Shown here: piece by piece, positions 17,012 through 28,234 of the stretch
Position numbering within the stretch: the stretch's first letter is position 1
Layout of the letters: every line of letters starts with the position of its first letter
DNA from: Ideonella sp. WA131b
GTDB lineage: Bacteria; Pseudomonadota; Gammaproteobacteria; Burkholderiales; Burkholderiaceae_C
Direction of reading: 5' to 3'
NCBI GenBank assembly: GCA_023657425.1
Contig: JAGTJW010000003.1
Span: 372,001-436,000, forward strand
Length of the DNA: 64,000 nt
Notes under the pieces: model-generated
Databases searched by the model: none
Seen by the model: the letters and a program-made list of their open reading frames with translations, nothing else
What the model was told of the DNA's origin: nothing
Position numbers and translations under genes: made by a program

Positions 17012-18022
17012 GTGAAAGCACACGAGTATAAGGAGCCGGACACGGCAGGCGCGGACGCTGCCGGGTCGCAAGCCACTGAGGCCGAGGAGCCGTTCGCCGC
17101 CGACGTGCCGCCCGAGCGGCGCCGCGGGCTCATCGAGCGGGAGCGGCACGGCCAGCGGCTCGACAAGGCCCTGGTAGACCTTGCGCCGGAGTTCTCGCGC
17201 AGCCACCTGCAGCGGCTGCTCGAGGCCGGCCATGTGCGTCTGGATGGTGCCATCAGGAGCACGGCGTCGCAGCGCGTCAAGGCTGGCCAGGTGCTGGAAG
17301 TCGAGCTCGTGCCCACGGACGAAAGCCGTGCGTTTCGGCCACAACCGATGGCGCTGGCGCTGCTGCACGAGGATGAACACCTGCTGGTCCTCGACAAGCC
17401 TGTCGGGCTGGTCGTTCATCCCGCCCCGGGCCACTGGCAGGGCACCCTTCTCAACGGCCTGCTCGCCCATCATCCCGGCGCCGCGTCGCTGCCCCGGGCC
17501 GGCATCGTCCACAGGCTCGACAAGGACACCTCGGGTGTGATGATGGTCGGCAAGACCCTGCCGGCGGTCACCGCGCTGGTCCGGGCCATCGCCGCGCGCG
17601 AGGTGCAGCGACGCTACTGCGCCATCGCCGCACTCGGCCCTGGTGGGGTGCCGCCGCCGCCCCGGTTCAGCGTCGAAGCACCCATTGGCCGCGACCCGGT
17701 GTCGCGCCTGCGCATGGCCGTCGTCGTCACGGGGCGCCCGGCGCGGACCGACTTCGAGCTGCAGCATCGTTGCGATGGCTTCTTCGGCTTGCGCTGCACG
17801 CTCCACAGCGGCCGCACGCATCAGATCCGCGTGCACGCGGCCTCGCGCGGGCTGCCTCTCGTGAGCGATGCCTTGTACGGCGGTCGGCCGGCTCTGGGTC
17901 TGCAGCGGCAGGCTCTGCACGCGCACGAGTTGTCTCTCGCCCACCCGGTCAGTGGCCAGGCGCTTTCGTTTCGATCCGAGCTGCCTGCCGATTTCGCCGC
18001 CGCCTGGGCCGCGCTACAATAA
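17012..18022 (+). CDS. rluD: 23S rRNA pseudouridine synthase RluD (1911/1915/1917)
   Basis: A pseudouridine synthase of about 336 residues. An N-terminal S4 RNA-binding domain ([20 protein letters not shown], then [11 protein letters not shown]) is followed by the RluA-family catalytic domain with [12 protein letters not shown], whose Asp is the nucleophile, and [12 protein letters not shown]. RluD modifies helix 69 of 23S rRNA and matters for subunit joining. The start is uncertain: GTG 16976 lies inside bamD, GTG 17012 has GGGGAAAG upstream, and GTG 17105 would leave a proper divergent intergenic region. The first 35 residues are low-complexity and not conserved. bamD-rluD divergence is typical of betaproteobacteria. 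Confidence 0.92.
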   Translation: MKAHEYKEPDTAGADAAGSQATEAEEPFAADVPPERRRGLIERERHGQRLDKALVDLAPEFSRSHLQRLLEAGHVRLDGAIRSTASQRVKAGQVLEVELVPTDESRAFRPQPMALALLHEDEHLLVLDKPVGLVVHPAPGHWQGTLLNGLLAHHPGAASLPRAGIVHRLDKDTSGVMMVGKTLPAVTALVRAIAAREVQRRYCAIAALGPGGVPPPPRFSVEAPIGRDPVSRLRMAVVVTGRPARTDFELQHRCDGFFGLRCTLHSGRTHQIRVHAASRGLPLVSDALYGGRPALGLQRQALHAHELSLAHPVSGQALSFRSELPADFAAAWAALQ

Positions 18023-18236
18023 GCCCCGATTCGGCGCAGCAGGCCCAGCCGCCGCCGAACGTCGCTCCATCCAGCCCCGAACACCGAGACGCTGCCACGC
18101 GCTGGCAGCCCGACCGGCGAACCGCGGTGCCTTCGTGCCGCTGATACGCCGCCCAACCGCCCGCCTGACAGCCGCAGGCACGCTCACCGCCCTCCAAGCC
18201 CGCCTTCGCGGGCGCTTCACGCAACCCGCGCCGTCC

Positions 18237-18989
18237 ATGAACACTGCCGAGGCCAAGCGTGTCCTCGAAACCGCACTCATCTGCGCCGTCGCGCCGATGA
18301 CGCTTTCGGAGATGCGTGCCCTCTTCGATGGCCAAATCGGCCCCGACACGCTGCGGCACCTGCTCGATGAACTCGCCCGCGACTGGGAAGGCCGCGGGGT
18401 CGAGCTGGTCGCGCTCGCCAGTGGCTGGCGCTTCCAGAGTCGCCCCGAGATGCGCGCGTACCTGGACCGCCTGCACCCCGAGAAGCCGCCGAAGTATTCA
18501 CGCGCTGCGATGGAGACGCTGGCCATCGTGGCCTACCGTCAGCCCGTGACGCGCGGCGACATCGAAGACATTCGCGGTGTCACCGTCGGCAGCCAGATCA
18601 TCAAGCAGCTTGAGGACCGAGGTTGGATCGACGCCATCGGCTACCGTGAGGCGCCCGGTCGCCCGGCGCTGTACGCGACGACGCGGCAGTTCCTCGACGA
18701 TCTGGGCCTGGCCAGTCTCGAGCAGCTGCCTCCGCTCGAAGCGGGCACCGGTGTGCCGGCGGCCGGCGCCGCGCTGGGCGCCCTTGAAGGGGCGGATGCG
18801 TCCTTGCTCCTTGACGAGTTGCAGGCGACCGTGCCGTTGGCCGGATCCGCCTCGGCCCACGAAGCCGCCGGCGTGACCGACCGGGCTTCGCGTGCCGACT
18901 TGCTTCCCGCCCCCCACCCTGAAGCCGCCGACATGCCCGCCGATCCTGGCGTTGAACCCGCTGCAGAACCGGACGCTCCCATCCCATGA
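18237..18989 (+). CDS. scpB: Segregation and condensation protein B
   Basis: A 250-residue protein with two winged-helix domains. It starts [20 protein letters not shown] and contains the conserved block [32 protein letters not shown]. ScpB binds ScpA and SMC in the condensin complex that organises and separates chromosomes. The last 80 residues are alanine- and glutamate-rich and probably disordered. The frame stays open upstream to 17868 but reads through the end of rluD, so the ATG at 18237 was chosen. The gap 18023-18236 (214 bases) shows no clear promoter or gene. Its stop overlaps the rluB start (ATGA). scpA is not in the window. Confidence 0.93.
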   Translation: MNTAEAKRVLETALICAVAPMTLSEMRALFDGQIGPDTLRHLLDELARDWEGRGVELVALASGWRFQSRPEMRAYLDRLHPEKPPKYSRAAMETLAIVAYRQPVTRGDIEDIRGVTVGSQIIKQLEDRGWIDAIGYREAPGRPALYATTRQFLDDLGLASLEQLPPLEAGTGVPAAGAALGALEGADASLLLDELQATVPLAGSASAHEAAGVTDRASRADLLPAPHPEAADMPADPGVEPAAEPDAPIP

Positions 18990-21229
18990 CCCCTCCCGAC
19001 GACGCCGACACCCCGCTGCCCGAGCCGATCGAGGCCGCTGCGCCCCCGAAGCGCCGACGTGCCCCACGCAAGGCGGCGGTCGATGTGCCCGCTCCCACGC
19101 CCGGCGAGATGGTCGGGGCGGTCGAGGCGCCTACGCGAGACGTGCTGTTCACGCCCGCCGCAGACACTCCGACCCAGCGGGTGCGCAAGCCGCGGAAGGC
19201 GGCCGAGGCCGCCACGGCCGATCAGGGCGTGCCGGCTGCAGCCCGGCCGCTCGCAGAGCCTCTCGACACGGCCGTCGAGGCACGCGCAGGCGAGGCGGAC
19301 GCGGCGGCACCGGCCACGCCCGCCGGCGGCGGCTCCGATGGGGCGGCGCCCGATGACGCCGAACCCCGGGGCCGCCGGCGCAACCGACGCCGCGGCCGCC
19401 GTGGTCGCCGTGACGACGACACGCCCGGAGCGGTCGACGCAGCGCCGCCGGCGCCCGCGGGTGGCGATGCCGGCGAGGTCTTCCATCAGGTGCTGATGGG
19501 CGCCTTCGACCGTGAGGCCGAGATCGTCAGAATGGACGTCGCGCCAGGCGGATCGGTGGCGCTCGCTGGCGACGCCCTGGCCGATGCCGACGACACGGCG
19601 CCGGCGGTGGCCGCTGTGGCCGACGCTGTGGCGGACGCCGAGGAGGCGGCGCCCGACCAAGCCTTCGCCGAGGCGCGCCGCGTGCTCGCGCCCGACCACG
19701 GCGCGCCCAAGCTGCACAAGGTGCTGGCGCAGAGCGGCGTGGGCTCGCGCCGCGACCTCGAGCAGATGATCGTCGAGGGACGCGTGGCGGTGAACGGTAC
19801 GCCGGCCCACGTCGGCCAGAGGGTCAGCTTCGGCGACCGCATCGCTCTCGACGGCAAACCTGTGAAGGTACGCATCCAGCCGCCGAAGCCGCGCGTGCTG
19901 GCTTACCACAAGCCGGCCGGCGAGGTCGTCACGCACGATGACCCGCAGCAGCGCCCGACTGTCTTTCGCCGTTTGCCGCGTCTGCCGCACGGCAAGTGGC
20001 AGTCGGTGGGGCGGCTCGACATGAACACCGAGGGCCTGTTGCTGTTCACGAACAGCGGCGAGCTCGCCAACCAACTGATGCACCCGCGTTTCGGCGTCGA
20101 GCGCGAGTACGCCGTTCGCTCCCTGGGCATGTTGTCCGAGGAGTCGAAGCGACGCCTGCTCGAGGGTGTGGAGATTGACGGACAGCGTGCGGCCTTCATG
20201 AGCATCGAAGACGGTGGCGGTGAGGGGGCCAACCACTGGTATCGGGTCGTCATTACCGAGGGTCGCAACCGCGAGGTGCGCAGGCTCTTCGAGGCCGTCG
20301 GTCATGCGGTGAGCCGCCTCATCCGCATCCGCTACGGTTGCGTGGTGCTGCCGCGCGGCCTCAGGCGCGGCGTGTGGGTCGACCTCGGCGAGGACGACCT
20401 GCGGGCATTGCGCCGCCTCACCAGCCAGCCGCGCCAGGCGGGCGAGGGTGCGCCGGTGGACATGGACGGCGCCGGCAGGAAGCGCAATCGGCGCGGCAGG
20501 AAGCGCGGCCGAGGCGATGTGGGGGATGGCCACTTCGAGGTCGCCGGCCCGCGCCCCGACGGTCCGCGACGCGAACCCGGTGCCCAGGGAGGCCCGGGGC
20601 CGGAGCGGCGGGCGGACGCCGCTGACCGCTTCGAGCAGCCACCGCCCAATGTGTCACCGCTGATGACCTCGCTGGACCGCACCCTGCGCAAGGGTGTGCC
20701 CAGGCCCGAGCGCAGCGCCAAGTCCATGGCCCGTTTTGAGCTCGAGGGGGGCTTCATCCCGAACCCGCTGCTGCAGACCTACGACAAGCGCGCAGCGCAG
20801 CTGGACAAACAGCGCCGCAACATCCCTGAGGACGGCCCGATCCCCAACCCGCTGCTGCAGACCTACGACAAGCGTGCCGCGCAGCAGGACACGCAGCGCC
20901 GCGACATTCCCGACGACGGGCCGATCCCGAACCCGCTGCAGCAGACCTACGACAAGCGCTTCGTGCAGAACCGCAAGAAGCCGCTGACCGCCGACCCCGA
21001 CAAGATCCCAGACCCGATGCAGACGGCGGTGGGCTACATCGGCGCCCATGCTTTCCACCGAAAAGGCAAGGGCGGCGGCAAGGGCGGGCCCCGCGGTGGC
21101 GGGGGCGGCGGAGGCTCTGGGGGCGGTGGTCCTCGTCCGCGCAAAGCCGGCGGGACGGGCGGCGCGCCGGGTGGCGGCAGTCGCGGCAAGCGCGGCGGTG
21201 GCAAGCGCGGCGGCAGTTCATCCCGCTGA
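18986..21229 (+). CDS. rluB: 23S rRNA pseudouridine 2605 synthase RluB with long disordered extensions
   Basis: A 747-residue protein, much longer than E. coli RluB (about 290). Residues 1-230 are Ala/Pro/Arg-rich and probably disordered. Next come an S4 domain ([20 protein letters not shown]) and the RsuA/RluB catalytic domain with [16 protein letters not shown], nucleophile Asp345. The tail holds three near-identical units beginning [12 protein letters not shown] and a fourth diverged one ([17 protein letters not shown]), then a Gly/Arg-rich end. RluB modifies U2605 of 23S rRNA. Long tails are seen in other Burkholderiales RluB proteins; RNA binding by the basic tail is inference. It is coupled to scpB by a 4-base overlap. 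Confidence 0.93.
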   Translation: MTPPDDADTPLPEPIEAAAPPKRRRAPRKAAVDVPAPTPGEMVGAVEAPTRDVLFTPAADTPTQRVRKPRKAAEAATADQGVPAAARPLAEPLDTAVEARAGEADAAAPATPAGGGSDGAAPDDAEPRGRRRNRRRGRRGRRDDDTPGAVDAAPPAPAGGDAGEVFHQVLMGAFDREAEIVRMDVAPGGSVALAGDALADADDTAPAVAAVADAVADAEEAAPDQAFAEARRVLAPDHGAPKLHKVLAQSGVGSRRDLEQMIVEGRVAVNGTPAHVGQRVSFGDRIALDGKPVKVRIQPPKPRVLAYHKPAGEVVTHDDPQQRPTVFRRLPRLPHGKWQSVGRLDMNTEGLLLFTNSGELANQLMHPRFGVEREYAVRSLGMLSEESKRRLLEGVEIDGQRAAFMSIEDGGGEGANHWYRVVITEGRNREVRRLFEAVGHAVSRLIRIRYGCVVLPRGLRRGVWVDLGEDDLRALRRLTSQPRQAGEGAPVDMDGAGRKRNRRGRKRGRGDVGDGHFEVAGPRPDGPRREPGAQGGPGPERRADAADRFEQPPPNVSPLMTSLDRTLRKGVPRPERSAKSMARFELEGGFIPNPLLQTYDKRAAQLDKQRRNIPEDGPIPNPLLQTYDKRAAQQDTQRRDIPDDGPIPNPLQQTYDKRFVQNRKKPLTADPDKIPDPMQTAVGYIGAHAFHRKGKGGGKGGPRGGGGGGGSGGGGPRPRKAGGTGGAPGGGSRGKRGGGKRGGSSSR
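20756..21055 (+). repeat. In-gene tandem repeat in rluB (84-bp units)
   Basis: Units begin at 20756, 20840 and 20924 (84-bp period, 28 codons), and a diverged fourth begins at 21005 after 81 bp. Each encodes IPxPxxQT followed by a charged spacer such as [11 protein letters not shown]. The first two units are nearly identical at the protein level, which suggests recent duplication. Confidence 0.9.
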
Positions 21230-21293
21230 GCCGCCACCGTTCACAAGCTAAAATCAAAAACTTTGCCAAGTCCTTGATTCAGGAGAACTTTTC

Positions 21294-21719
21294 ATGGCGA
21301 TTGAACGCACCCTTTCCATCATCAAGCCCGACGCCGTGGCCAAGAACGTCATCGGCCAGATCTACGCCCGCTTCGAGGGCGCGGGCCTCAAGGTCGTGGC
21401 AGCCAAGATGGTGCACCTCTCGCAGGGCGAGGCCGAGTCCTTCTATGCCGTGCACAAGGCGCGGCCTTTCTTCAACGACCTGGTCAGGTTCATGGTCAGC
21501 GGTCCGGTGATGATCCAGGTGCTCGAGGGCGAGGGCGCCATTGCCAAGAACCGCGAGCTGATGGGCGCGACCGACCCCAAGAAGGCCGAGAAGGGCACGA
21601 TCCGCGCCGATTTCGCCGACAGCATCGACGCCAACGCCGTGCACGGCTCCGACGCGTCCGAGACGGCCGCTGTCGAGGTGGCGTTCTTCTTCCCCGGGAT
21701 GAACGTCTACTGCCGCTGA
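21294..21719 (+). CDS. ndk: Nucleoside diphosphate kinase
   Basis: A 141-residue enzyme of standard length. It starts [18 protein letters not shown], and the phosphohistidine is His117 in [10 protein letters not shown]. Other family marks are [15 protein letters not shown] and [17 protein letters not shown]. It moves the gamma phosphate between nucleoside triphosphates and diphosphates through that histidine. A strong ribosome-binding site AGGAGAA lies 8-9 bases upstream. In the 64-base gap before it, TAAAAT at 21249-21254 could be a -10 element, though no matching -35 is visible. ndk upstream of rlmN is the common order in beta- and gammaproteobacteria. Confidence 0.97.
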   Translation: MAIERTLSIIKPDAVAKNVIGQIYARFEGAGLKVVAAKMVHLSQGEAESFYAVHKARPFFNDLVRFMVSGPVMIQVLEGEGAIAKNRELMGATDPKKAEKGTIRADFADSIDANAVHGSDASETAAVEVAFFFPGMNVYCR

Positions 21720-21736
21720 ATGCGGAGCGCCGGCCC

Positions 21737-22996
21737 GTGCAGACCCCAAGCACCAAGCCCCTGCGAGGAGCCGTCTCCGCCCGGCCACTGCTTGAGCCCT
21801 CCGGGGGGGTGACGATCGAAGGGAGCCTGGGGCCACTCGTCAACCTGCTGGATCTCGATCTCGAAGGCCTCACGGTTTTCTGCGAGGGTCTGGGCGAGAA
21901 GCGCTTTCGCGCCACCCAGCTGTACCGCTGGATCCACCAGCGCGGCGCGTCGGACTTCGACGCGATGACCGACCTGGCCCGCTCACTGCGCGAGAAGCTG
22001 GCCCTGCGAGCCGAGGTGCGCGCGCTGCCGGTGATCAGCGAGCACCGCTCCGCAGACGGCACCGTGAAGTGGTTGTTCGACGTCGGCGGCGGCAACGCAG
22101 TGGAAACTGTGTTCATCCCCGAGGTCGACCGCGGCACGCTGTGCGTGAGTTCGCAGGCCGGGTGTGCCGTGGGTTGTCGCTTTTGCAGCACCGGGCACCA
22201 GGGCTTCAGCCGCAACCTCACCACGGGCGAGATCGTGGCCCAGCTGTGGTTCGCCGAGCACCGGCTGCGCTCTGTGGGGGGCCATGCCGTGCGCCAGATC
22301 GACAACGTCGTGATGATGGGTATGGGCGAGCCGCTGCAGAACTACGCAGCGCTGGTGCCTGCCTTGCGGACGATGCTCGACGATCACGGCTACGGCTTGA
22401 GTCGCCGCCGCGTCACCGTCAGCACTTCGGGCGTGGTGCCCATGATCGACCGGCTCCGCGACGACTGCCCGGTGGCGCTGGCCGTGTCGCTGCATGCACC
22501 GGATGACACGCTGCGCGAGCGACTCGTGCCGCTCAATCGCAAGTACCCGCTGGCCGAGCTGCTGGCGACCTGCCGGCGCTATCTTGAGGCCGCCCCGCGT
22601 GACTTCATCACGTTTGAGTACTGCATGCTCGACGGTGTCAACGACAGCCCCGAGCACGCACGGGCGTTGGCGGCCCTGGTGCAGGGCTGCGCCCAGGCCA
22701 GCCGCAGCGTCGGCGCGGTGCGCTGCAAATTCAACCTCATCCCGTTCAACCCCTTCCAGGCATCGGGGCTGCTGCGCTCGCCCCACGAGCGGGTCCTTGC
22801 CTTCGCCGGGGTGCTGCAGGCGGCCGGCATCGTCACGACCATCCGCAAGACGCGCGGAGACGACATCGACGCCGCTTGTGGCCAACTGGCCGGCGAGGTC
22901 CTGGACCGCACGCAGGCGCGTGAGCGCCTGCGTCAACGCCGAGCGGTGTTCGAGATCGTGCCGCAGACCCTGCGCGACGAGGCCCGGCGGTCATGA
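21737..22996 (+). CDS. rlmN: Dual-specificity 23S rRNA/tRNA adenine C2-methyltransferase RlmN
   Basis: A radical-SAM methyltransferase of up to 419 residues. The 4Fe-4S cluster cysteines are in [23 protein letters not shown] and [16 protein letters not shown] near the start mark the N-terminal RNA-binding domain, and [10 protein letters not shown] and FNLIPFNPF are late family motifs. It methylates A2503 of 23S rRNA and A37 of some tRNAs. The GTG at 21737 is used. GTG 21809 would remove about 24 poorly conserved residues encoded by a proline- and glycine-rich stretch and is equally possible. pilF overlaps its stop by 4 bases. Confidence 0.95.
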   Translation: MQTPSTKPLRGAVSARPLLEPSGGVTIEGSLGPLVNLLDLDLEGLTVFCEGLGEKRFRATQLYRWIHQRGASDFDAMTDLARSLREKLALRAEVRALPVISEHRSADGTVKWLFDVGGGNAVETVFIPEVDRGTLCVSSQAGCAVGCRFCSTGHQGFSRNLTTGEIVAQLWFAEHRLRSVGGHAVRQIDNVVMMGMGEPLQNYAALVPALRTMLDDHGYGLSRRRVTVSTSGVVPMIDRLRDDCPVALAVSLHAPDDTLRERLVPLNRKYPLAELLATCRRYLEAAPRDFITFEYCMLDGVNDSPEHARALAALVQGCAQASRSVGAVRCKFNLIPFNPFQASGLLRSPHERVLAFAGVLQAAGIVTTIRKTRGDDIDAACGQLAGEVLDRTQARERLRQRRAVFEIVPQTLRDEARRS

Positions 22997-23799
22997 GGCG
23001 TCAGGCCGCTGTCTGGCAGCTGGCCGGCTGTGTGGGTCTGCTGGTGCTCGCGGGCTGCACCACCGTCACTACCACCACCTCTGACGGCAGTTTGGTGCCG
23101 ACGCCGCCCCAGGGCGTGGCCGACCCTGAGCGCCGCGCGCAGGCCCGGCTCGAACTGGCGGGGCTGTATTTCGCGCGCGGCCAGAACCAGACCGCGCTCG
23201 ACGAGATCCGCCAGGCCTTGCAGGCGCGGCCCGACATGGCCGAAGCCATCGGCCTGCGCGCGCTGGTATTGGCGGCCACGGGCGACAGCATTGGCGCTGA
23301 GGCTTCGTTTCAGCGCGCGATGCAACTGGTGCCGGGCGATGCCGGCATCGTGCACAACCATGGCTGGTTCCTGTGCAACGAGCGCCGTTTCGCCGAGGCA
23401 GACGCCGCTTTCGACCGGGCCATCGCCATGCCGCGCTACGACGGTCTGGCGCGCAGTTGGATGGCCAAGGGGGTATGTCTGGCGCGCGCCGGCCGCTGGG
23501 CCGATGCCGAGCGGGCACTGTCACGCAGCTACGAAGTCGATCCCGCCAGCCCGGTGACCGCCTACAACCTGTCCGAGGTGCTGCTGCGGCGCGGCGAGCT
23601 GGAGCGTGCGCGCTTCTACGTCGGGCGCATCAACGCCGTGCCCGAGCAGGTCAATGCACAAAGCCTTTGGCTGTCCGTGCGCATTGCACGCCGACTCGGC
23701 GACACCTCGGCCATGATGGACTACGGGCGGCGCCTGCGCGACCGTTTCCCCCAGTCCACCGAGGCCCTGCAGTTCGAACGTGGCCGCTTCGACGACTGA
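22993..23799 (+). CDS. pilF: Type IV pilus biogenesis/stability lipoprotein PilF (PilW)
   Basis: A 268-residue lipoprotein with signal peptide and lipobox LVLAGC, followed by about six TPR helices, for example [22 protein letters not shown], the PilF hallmark [20 protein letters not shown] and [17 protein letters not shown]. PilF is the outer-membrane pilotin that helps assemble the PilQ secretin. It sits between rlmN and rodZ as in many proteobacteria. The ATG overlaps the rlmN stop (ATGA), so translation is coupled. No pilus structural genes are in the window. Confidence 0.93.
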   Translation: MRRQAAVWQLAGCVGLLVLAGCTTVTTTTSDGSLVPTPPQGVADPERRAQARLELAGLYFARGQNQTALDEIRQALQARPDMAEAIGLRALVLAATGDSIGAEASFQRAMQLVPGDAGIVHNHGWFLCNERRFAEADAAFDRAIAMPRYDGLARSWMAKGVCLARAGRWADAERALSRSYEVDPASPVTAYNLSEVLLRRGELERARFYVGRINAVPEQVNAQSLWLSVRIARRLGDTSAMMDYGRRLRDRFPQSTEALQFERGRFDD

Positions 23800-23828
23800 G
23801 AGCCACCACAACCCTCACACTGACTACC

Positions 23829-24779
23829 GTGAACGCCGAACATGGCCAGTCCGCAGAGTCCGGTGCCGAAAGGGCCGCGACCGCAGGCGCGCTGCTGAAG
23901 GCGGCGCGCGAAAGGCAAGGCTTGCACATTGCTGCGCTGGCCGCTGCCATCAAGGTGTCGCCGCGCAAGCTCGAAGCGCTGGAGGCCAACCGGCTCGGCG
24001 AGTTGCCCGACACGACTTTCGCGCGGGCGCTGGCCCAGACGGTGTGCCGCACGCTGAAGATCGACGCCCGCCCGGTTCTCGACCGCCTGCCGGCTGCCGG
24101 ACCCTTGCCGCTGGTACCCCCCGACTCTGGATTGAATGCGCCTTTTCGCGAGGGCTCGGTGCGCAGCCTGCGCAAAGGCGACGACGCGCGGATGGCCCGG
24201 TTTGCGGTGCGGCCGATGCTCTGGGGTGCGGGGTTGCTGTTGTTGGCTTCGGTGGCCCTGTTCCTGGTGCCGCCTGTGTCGCAATGGGAATGGAGGGGCG
24301 GTGCGGGCTTGCCCGCGCCGGGATCGTGGCCGGCTTCGGCCGCCTCGGCGGCGTCGCTGGTGATGCCCTCGGTACCGGCCTCGTCGACACCGTCAGCGGC
24401 TTCCGGACCTGAGTCCGCACCTTCCGAAGCGGTGCCAGGGGCAGCCCTGCCGGGCAGTTCGGCCGGCGCCGCGTCGGCGCCGATGGTCGAGACCGTGTTC
24501 TCTGCGCCGCCTGCCGGGACCGATGCCGCCGCGGTCGCCGCGGCCGTGCTGCTTCAGTTGCGCGTGACCGAGGCGTCCTGGGTCGAGGTGCGCGACGCGC
24601 GGGGTAACATGCTCTTGTCCCGCACCGTATCGCCGGGTGAGCAGGTGGGGCTCAACGGGGCAGAGCCGCTGGCGCTGGTGGTGGGCAATGCCGCGGCCAC
24701 CGAACTGGTCTTCCGCAGCCGCAAGGTCGACCTCGCCTCGCGCAGCCGCGACAATGTGGCCCGCTTCCAGTTGCCCTGA
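23829..24779 (+). CDS. rodZ: RodZ-like cell-shape protein with Xre-type HTH and DUF4115 domains
   Basis: A 316-residue bitopic protein. Residues 15-80 form an Xre/Cro helix-turn-helix ([19 protein letters not shown], then [15 protein letters not shown]). One membrane helix ([20 protein letters not shown]) follows near residue 135. After a Ser/Ala/Pro-rich periplasmic linker the C-terminal DUF4115 domain begins at [14 protein letters not shown]. In E. coli RodZ (YfgA) links MreB to the membrane and lies at this same locus. The start is GTG 23829, with no obvious ribosome-binding site. The frame continues open upstream but overlaps pilF, so a longer protein was rejected. Confidence 0.88.
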   Translation: MNAEHGQSAESGAERAATAGALLKAARERQGLHIAALAAAIKVSPRKLEALEANRLGELPDTTFARALAQTVCRTLKIDARPVLDRLPAAGPLPLVPPDSGLNAPFREGSVRSLRKGDDARMARFAVRPMLWGAGLLLLASVALFLVPPVSQWEWRGGAGLPAPGSWPASAASAASLVMPSVPASSTPSAASGPESAPSEAVPGAALPGSSAGAASAPMVETVFSAPPAGTDAAAVAAAVLLQLRVTEASWVEVRDARGNMLLSRTVSPGEQVGLNGAEPLALVVGNAAATELVFRSRKVDLASRSRDNVARFQLP

Positions 24780-24805
24780 CGCGCCCCCCTGCGCGCCGCA
24801 CCGTG

Positions 24806-26083
24806 ATGAACGCTGACGAACCCGTCGACCTGATCGAAGCCGCCTCCCCGGCGCCCCGCCGCTCGCGGCAGGCGCGTGTGCGGTGGGGCAGCCATGTCGT
24901 GACCATTGGCGGCGACGCCCCCGTGCGCGTGCAGAGCATGACCAACACCGACACGGTCGACGCCATCGGCACGGCCATCCAGGTCAAGGAGCTCGCTCAG
25001 GCCGGCAGCGAGCTGGTGCGCATCACGGTCAACACCCCAGAGGCTGCCGAGGCCGTGCCGCACATTCGCGAGCAACTCGATCGCATGGGCATCGACGTGC
25101 CGCTGGTGGGCGACTTCCACTACAACGGCCACCGTCTGCTTGCCGACCACCCGGCGATGGCCGAGGTGCTGAGCAAGTACCGCATCAACCCCGGCAACGT
25201 CGGCAAGGGCGACAAAAAGGATCGCCAGTTCGCGCAGATGGTCGAGGTGGCGGCGCGGCTGGACAAGGTGGTCCGCATCGGCGTCAACTGGGGCAGCCTC
25301 GATCAGGAGCTGCTGGCCTCGATGATGGACGCCAACGCGCGGCGCGCCGTGCCGCTCGACGCGAAGCAGGTGATGTACCAGGCGCTCGTGCACTCGGCGC
25401 TCAGCTCCGCCGACTATGCGCGCGAGCTGGGCCTCAACCCCGACCACATCATCATCAGCTGCAAGGTCAGCGGCGTGCAGGACCTCATCAGCGTGTACCG
25501 CGCGTTGGCGCGGCGTTGTGACTACGCGTTGCACCTGGGCCTGACCGAGGCCGGGATGGGCACCAAGGGCACGGTGGCCAGCGCCACGTCGTTGGGCATC
25601 CTGTTGCAGGAAGGCATCGGCGACACCATCCGCGTGAGCCTGACCCCGCAGCCGGGCGAGGCCCGCACGCAAGAAGTCGCGGTGGCGCTGGAGATCTTGC
25701 AGAGCCTGGGCCTTCGCAGCTTCAACCCCAGCGTGACGGCCTGTCCCGGGTGCGGTCGCACCACCAGCACCACCTTCCAGGAGCTGGCCAAGCAGATCGA
25801 CGACTTCCTGCGTGCGCAGATGCCGGTGTGGAAGTTGCGCTACCCGGGGGTCGAGAACCTCAAGGTCGCGGTGATGGGCTGCATCGTCAACGGGCCCGGC
25901 GAGAGCAAGCACGCCGACATCGGCATCAGCCTGCCCGGCACCGGTGAGGCGCCGGCCGCGCCGGTGTTCATCGACGGCCAGAAGGCCCTGACGCTGCGCG
26001 GCGAGGGCATCGCGCAGGAGTTCCACAAGATCGTCGAGGACTACATCGAGCGGCGCTTCGGCGCCGTTACTGCGGGCCATTGA
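24806..26083 (+). CDS. ispG: 4-hydroxy-3-methylbut-2-enyl diphosphate synthase (IspG/GcpE)
   Basis: A 425-residue enzyme of the methylerythritol phosphate isoprenoid pathway. The TIM-barrel part shows [14 protein letters not shown] and [12 protein letters not shown]. The 4Fe-4S cluster is held by cysteines in ACPGCGRT and GCIVNGPGE. It converts the cyclic diphosphate to HMBPP and needs reducing equivalents from flavodoxin or ferredoxin. GTG at 24803 directly precedes the ATG at 24806; the ATG is used. Dxr, an earlier step of the same pathway, is encoded at 48308, and UppS, which uses its product, at 46645. Confidence 0.96.
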   Translation: MNADEPVDLIEAASPAPRRSRQARVRWGSHVVTIGGDAPVRVQSMTNTDTVDAIGTAIQVKELAQAGSELVRITVNTPEAAEAVPHIREQLDRMGIDVPLVGDFHYNGHRLLADHPAMAEVLSKYRINPGNVGKGDKKDRQFAQMVEVAARLDKVVRIGVNWGSLDQELLASMMDANARRAVPLDAKQVMYQALVHSALSSADYARELGLNPDHIIISCKVSGVQDLISVYRALARRCDYALHLGLTEAGMGTKGTVASATSLGILLQEGIGDTIRVSLTPQPGEARTQEVAVALEILQSLGLRSFNPSVTACPGCGRTTSTTFQELAKQIDDFLRAQMPVWKLRYPGVENLKVAVMGCIVNGPGESKHADIGISLPGTGEAPAAPVFIDGQKALTLRGEGIAQEFHKIVEDYIERRFGAVTAGH

Positions 26084-26151
26084 GGGCTGCGCTGCCCAAA
26101 GCCTCCAGCCCTCAGACCGCCCCTGCCGCGCCCGAAGGCGCCGCCCGCACC

Positions 26152-27462
26152 ATGGCCGACAAGATCCTCGCCGTCAAAGGCATGAATGACATCCTGCCGG
26201 GCGGCGTCCCGCGCAGGGAGAAGCTGCCCGACTCCGCGCTGTGGCGCTGGTTTGAGCGCACGGTCGACCATGTGCTGTCGCAGCACGGCTACCAGTACCT
26301 CATCACGCCCGTGGTTGAGCCCACGCCGCTGTTCGTGCGCGGCATCGGCGAGGCGACGGACATCGTCGAGAAGGAGATGTACTCCTGGCGCGACGCGATG
26401 AATGGCGATGCGCTCACGCTGCGTCCCGAAATCACCGCGGGCATCGTGCGCGCGATGGTGGAGCACAACGCCCTCTACAACGGGCCGCTGCGCGTGTGGT
26501 CGGTGGGGCCGGTCTTCCGCCACGAGCGCCCCCAGAAGGGTCGCTACCGCCAGTTCCACCAGCTCGACGTCGAGGCGCTGGGCCTGCCCGGGCCCGATGT
26601 GGACGCCGAGCTGATCCTGCTCGTGCGTCGCCTCTGGCAAGCCCTTGGTCTGACGGTCGGGCGCGACGTGCGTCTTGAGCTCAACAGCCTCGGGCAGCCC
26701 GCGGAGCGCGCTGCCCACCGTGCGGCGCTCGTGGCCTATTTCGAGCAGCACCACGACCACCTGGACGAGGACTCGCGCCGCAGACTGCACAGCAACCCAC
26801 TGCGCATCCTCGACACCAAGAACCCGGCCCTGCAGGCGCTGGTGGAAGCCGCGCCGGGACTGGAGGCGCACCTGGGCGAGGAGTCACGCGCCCATCTGCG
26901 CGCCGTGTGCGAAGTGCTCGATGCGGCCGGGCTGCCCTACCGCGTCAATCCGCGTCTGGTTCGCGGGCTGGACTACTACAACCTGACGGTCTTCGAGTGG
27001 GTGACCGACCAGCTGGGTTCGCAAGGCACGGTCTGCGGTGGCGGGCGCTACGACGGTCTGTTCGAGCAACTGGGCGGCAAGCCCACGCCGGCCATCGGGT
27101 TCGGCCTGGGCATCGAGCGCCTGCTTTTGCTGCTGCAGGAACTCGGCGTGCCCGTGCCCGACGCGGCCCCCGACGCCTATGCCCTGGTGGCCGAAGGCGC
27201 GCCGCTGGCCACCGTGCTGACCACGCTGGACGCGCTGCGCGCTTCCGGGGTGGCGGTGCAGATGCACGCCGGCGGCGGCAGCCTGAAGAGCCAGTTCAGG
27301 CGCGCTGATGCCAGCGGGGCCCGCTACGCACTGATCTTCGCGCCCGATGAACTTTCGCGTGGCGAGGTGGCTCTGAAGCCGCTGCGCGACTCCGCAGCGG
27401 CGCAGCAGGCGCGGCCGCTGGCCTCCGTGGTCCAGTGGGCCTGGGAACTGCTGCCCGCATAA
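26152..27462 (+). CDS. hisS: Histidine-tRNA ligase
   Basis: A 436-residue class II synthetase. The start [17 protein letters not shown] matches the family. The frame is open to TTG 26080, which overlaps the ispG stop, but those 24 residues are unconserved. Class II motifs are present: [18 protein letters not shown] with [19 protein letters not shown] (motif 2), the histidine-specific [23 protein letters not shown], and FGLGIERL (motif 3). It charges tRNA-His. The operon position between ispG and yfgM is conserved. HisZ at 34822 is a paralogue that lacks the aminoacylation role. Confidence 0.96.
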   Translation: MADKILAVKGMNDILPGGVPRREKLPDSALWRWFERTVDHVLSQHGYQYLITPVVEPTPLFVRGIGEATDIVEKEMYSWRDAMNGDALTLRPEITAGIVRAMVEHNALYNGPLRVWSVGPVFRHERPQKGRYRQFHQLDVEALGLPGPDVDAELILLVRRLWQALGLTVGRDVRLELNSLGQPAERAAHRAALVAYFEQHHDHLDEDSRRRLHSNPLRILDTKNPALQALVEAAPGLEAHLGEESRAHLRAVCEVLDAAGLPYRVNPRLVRGLDYYNLTVFEWVTDQLGSQGTVCGGGRYDGLFEQLGGKPTPAIGFGLGIERLLLLLQELGVPVPDAAPDAYALVAEGAPLATVLTTLDALRASGVAVQMHAGGGSLKSQFRRADASGARYALIFAPDELSRGEVALKPLRDSAAAQQARPLASVVQWAWELLPA

Positions 27463-27523
27463 TCCAAGGCTCTGCCCACACGGCGGCGCGGTGCGCCCGG
27501 GGGCGTCCTTCCCGACACGCACG

Positions 27524-28234
27524 ATGGCCACCAATCTCGACCTGCAGCAGCAGGAGCAACTCGAATCCTTCAAGGCGTTCTGGAAGTCCTACGGCAACCT
27601 GGTCACCTGGACGCTGATCCTCGCGCTCGGCGCCTTTGGCGGCTGGCGCTGGTGGGAGAACCGCCAGGCTCAACAGGGCCTGGAGGCCGGTGGCATGTAC
27701 GAGGCCCTCGATCGGGCTGTTGCGGGGGCCGACCTGGAAAGGACCGCGCGCGTGCTCGCCGATCTGCAGCAGCGGTTCCCGAAGACCGCTTACGCCGCGC
27801 AGGGCGCGATGCTGGCAGCCAAACTGCAAGCCGAGAACGGACAGACCGATGCTGCCAAGGCCAGCCTGGGCTGGGTGCTCGCCAACGGAACCGATACCGA
27901 CCTCAAGGCCATGGCGCGCCTTCGCCTCGCAGCGGTGCACGCCGAGGCCAAGGCTTACGATGAGGCGCTGAAGCTGCTCGCCGAACCCTTGCCTGCGCCG
28001 TTCGAGGCCCTGCGGGCCGACCGCCAAGGCGACCTCCTTCTGCTGCAGGGCCAGCAGGCCGAGGCCGTCCAGGCCTACCAGCGCGCGCAGGCCGCGATGA
28101 GCGACCAGGTCGACTATCGCCGCTTCATCGAGGCCAAGCTCGCGGCCCTCGGCGCGCCGGTGCGTGCCGCGGATGCTGGAGCCGAGGCTGCGAGCGCGCC
28201 GGCGAGTGCCGTTGCGCCAGGGGCGTCGAAGTGA
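27524..28234 (+). CDS. yfgM: YfgM-family TPR membrane protein
   Basis: A 236-residue protein with a short cytoplasmic N-terminus (MATNLDLQQQEQLESFKAFW), one membrane helix (LVTWTLILALGAFGGWRWW) and a periplasmic TPR-like helical domain (KLQAENGQTDAAKASLGWVL and similar). In E. coli YfgM works with PpiD at the Sec translocon as a periplasmic chaperone partner and lies beside bamB as here. The final 25 residues are alanine-rich. Its stop overlaps the GTG start of bamB (GTGA), so the two are coupled. The gap of 61 bases after hisS holds no recognisable signal. Confidence 0.9.
   Translation: MATNLDLQQQEQLESFKAFWKSYGNLVTWTLILALGAFGGWRWWENRQAQQGLEAGGMYEALDRAVAGADLERTARVLADLQQRFPKTAYAAQGAMLAAKLQAENGQTDAAKASLGWVLANGTDTDLKAMARLRLAAVHAEAKAYDEALKLLAEPLPAPFEALRADRQGDLLLLQGQQAEAVQAYQRAQAAMSDQVDYRRFIEAKLAALGAPVRAADAGAEAASAPASAVAPGASK

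Noticed and set aside
17868-18236. Long N-terminal extension of scpB
   Set aside because: It overlaps the conserved end of rluD in another frame. Family similarity begins at the ATG at 18237.
26080-26151. TTG start giving HisRS 24 extra residues
   Set aside because: The extra residues are Ala/Pro-rich and unlike HisRS, and the canonical start [10 protein letters not shown] follows.
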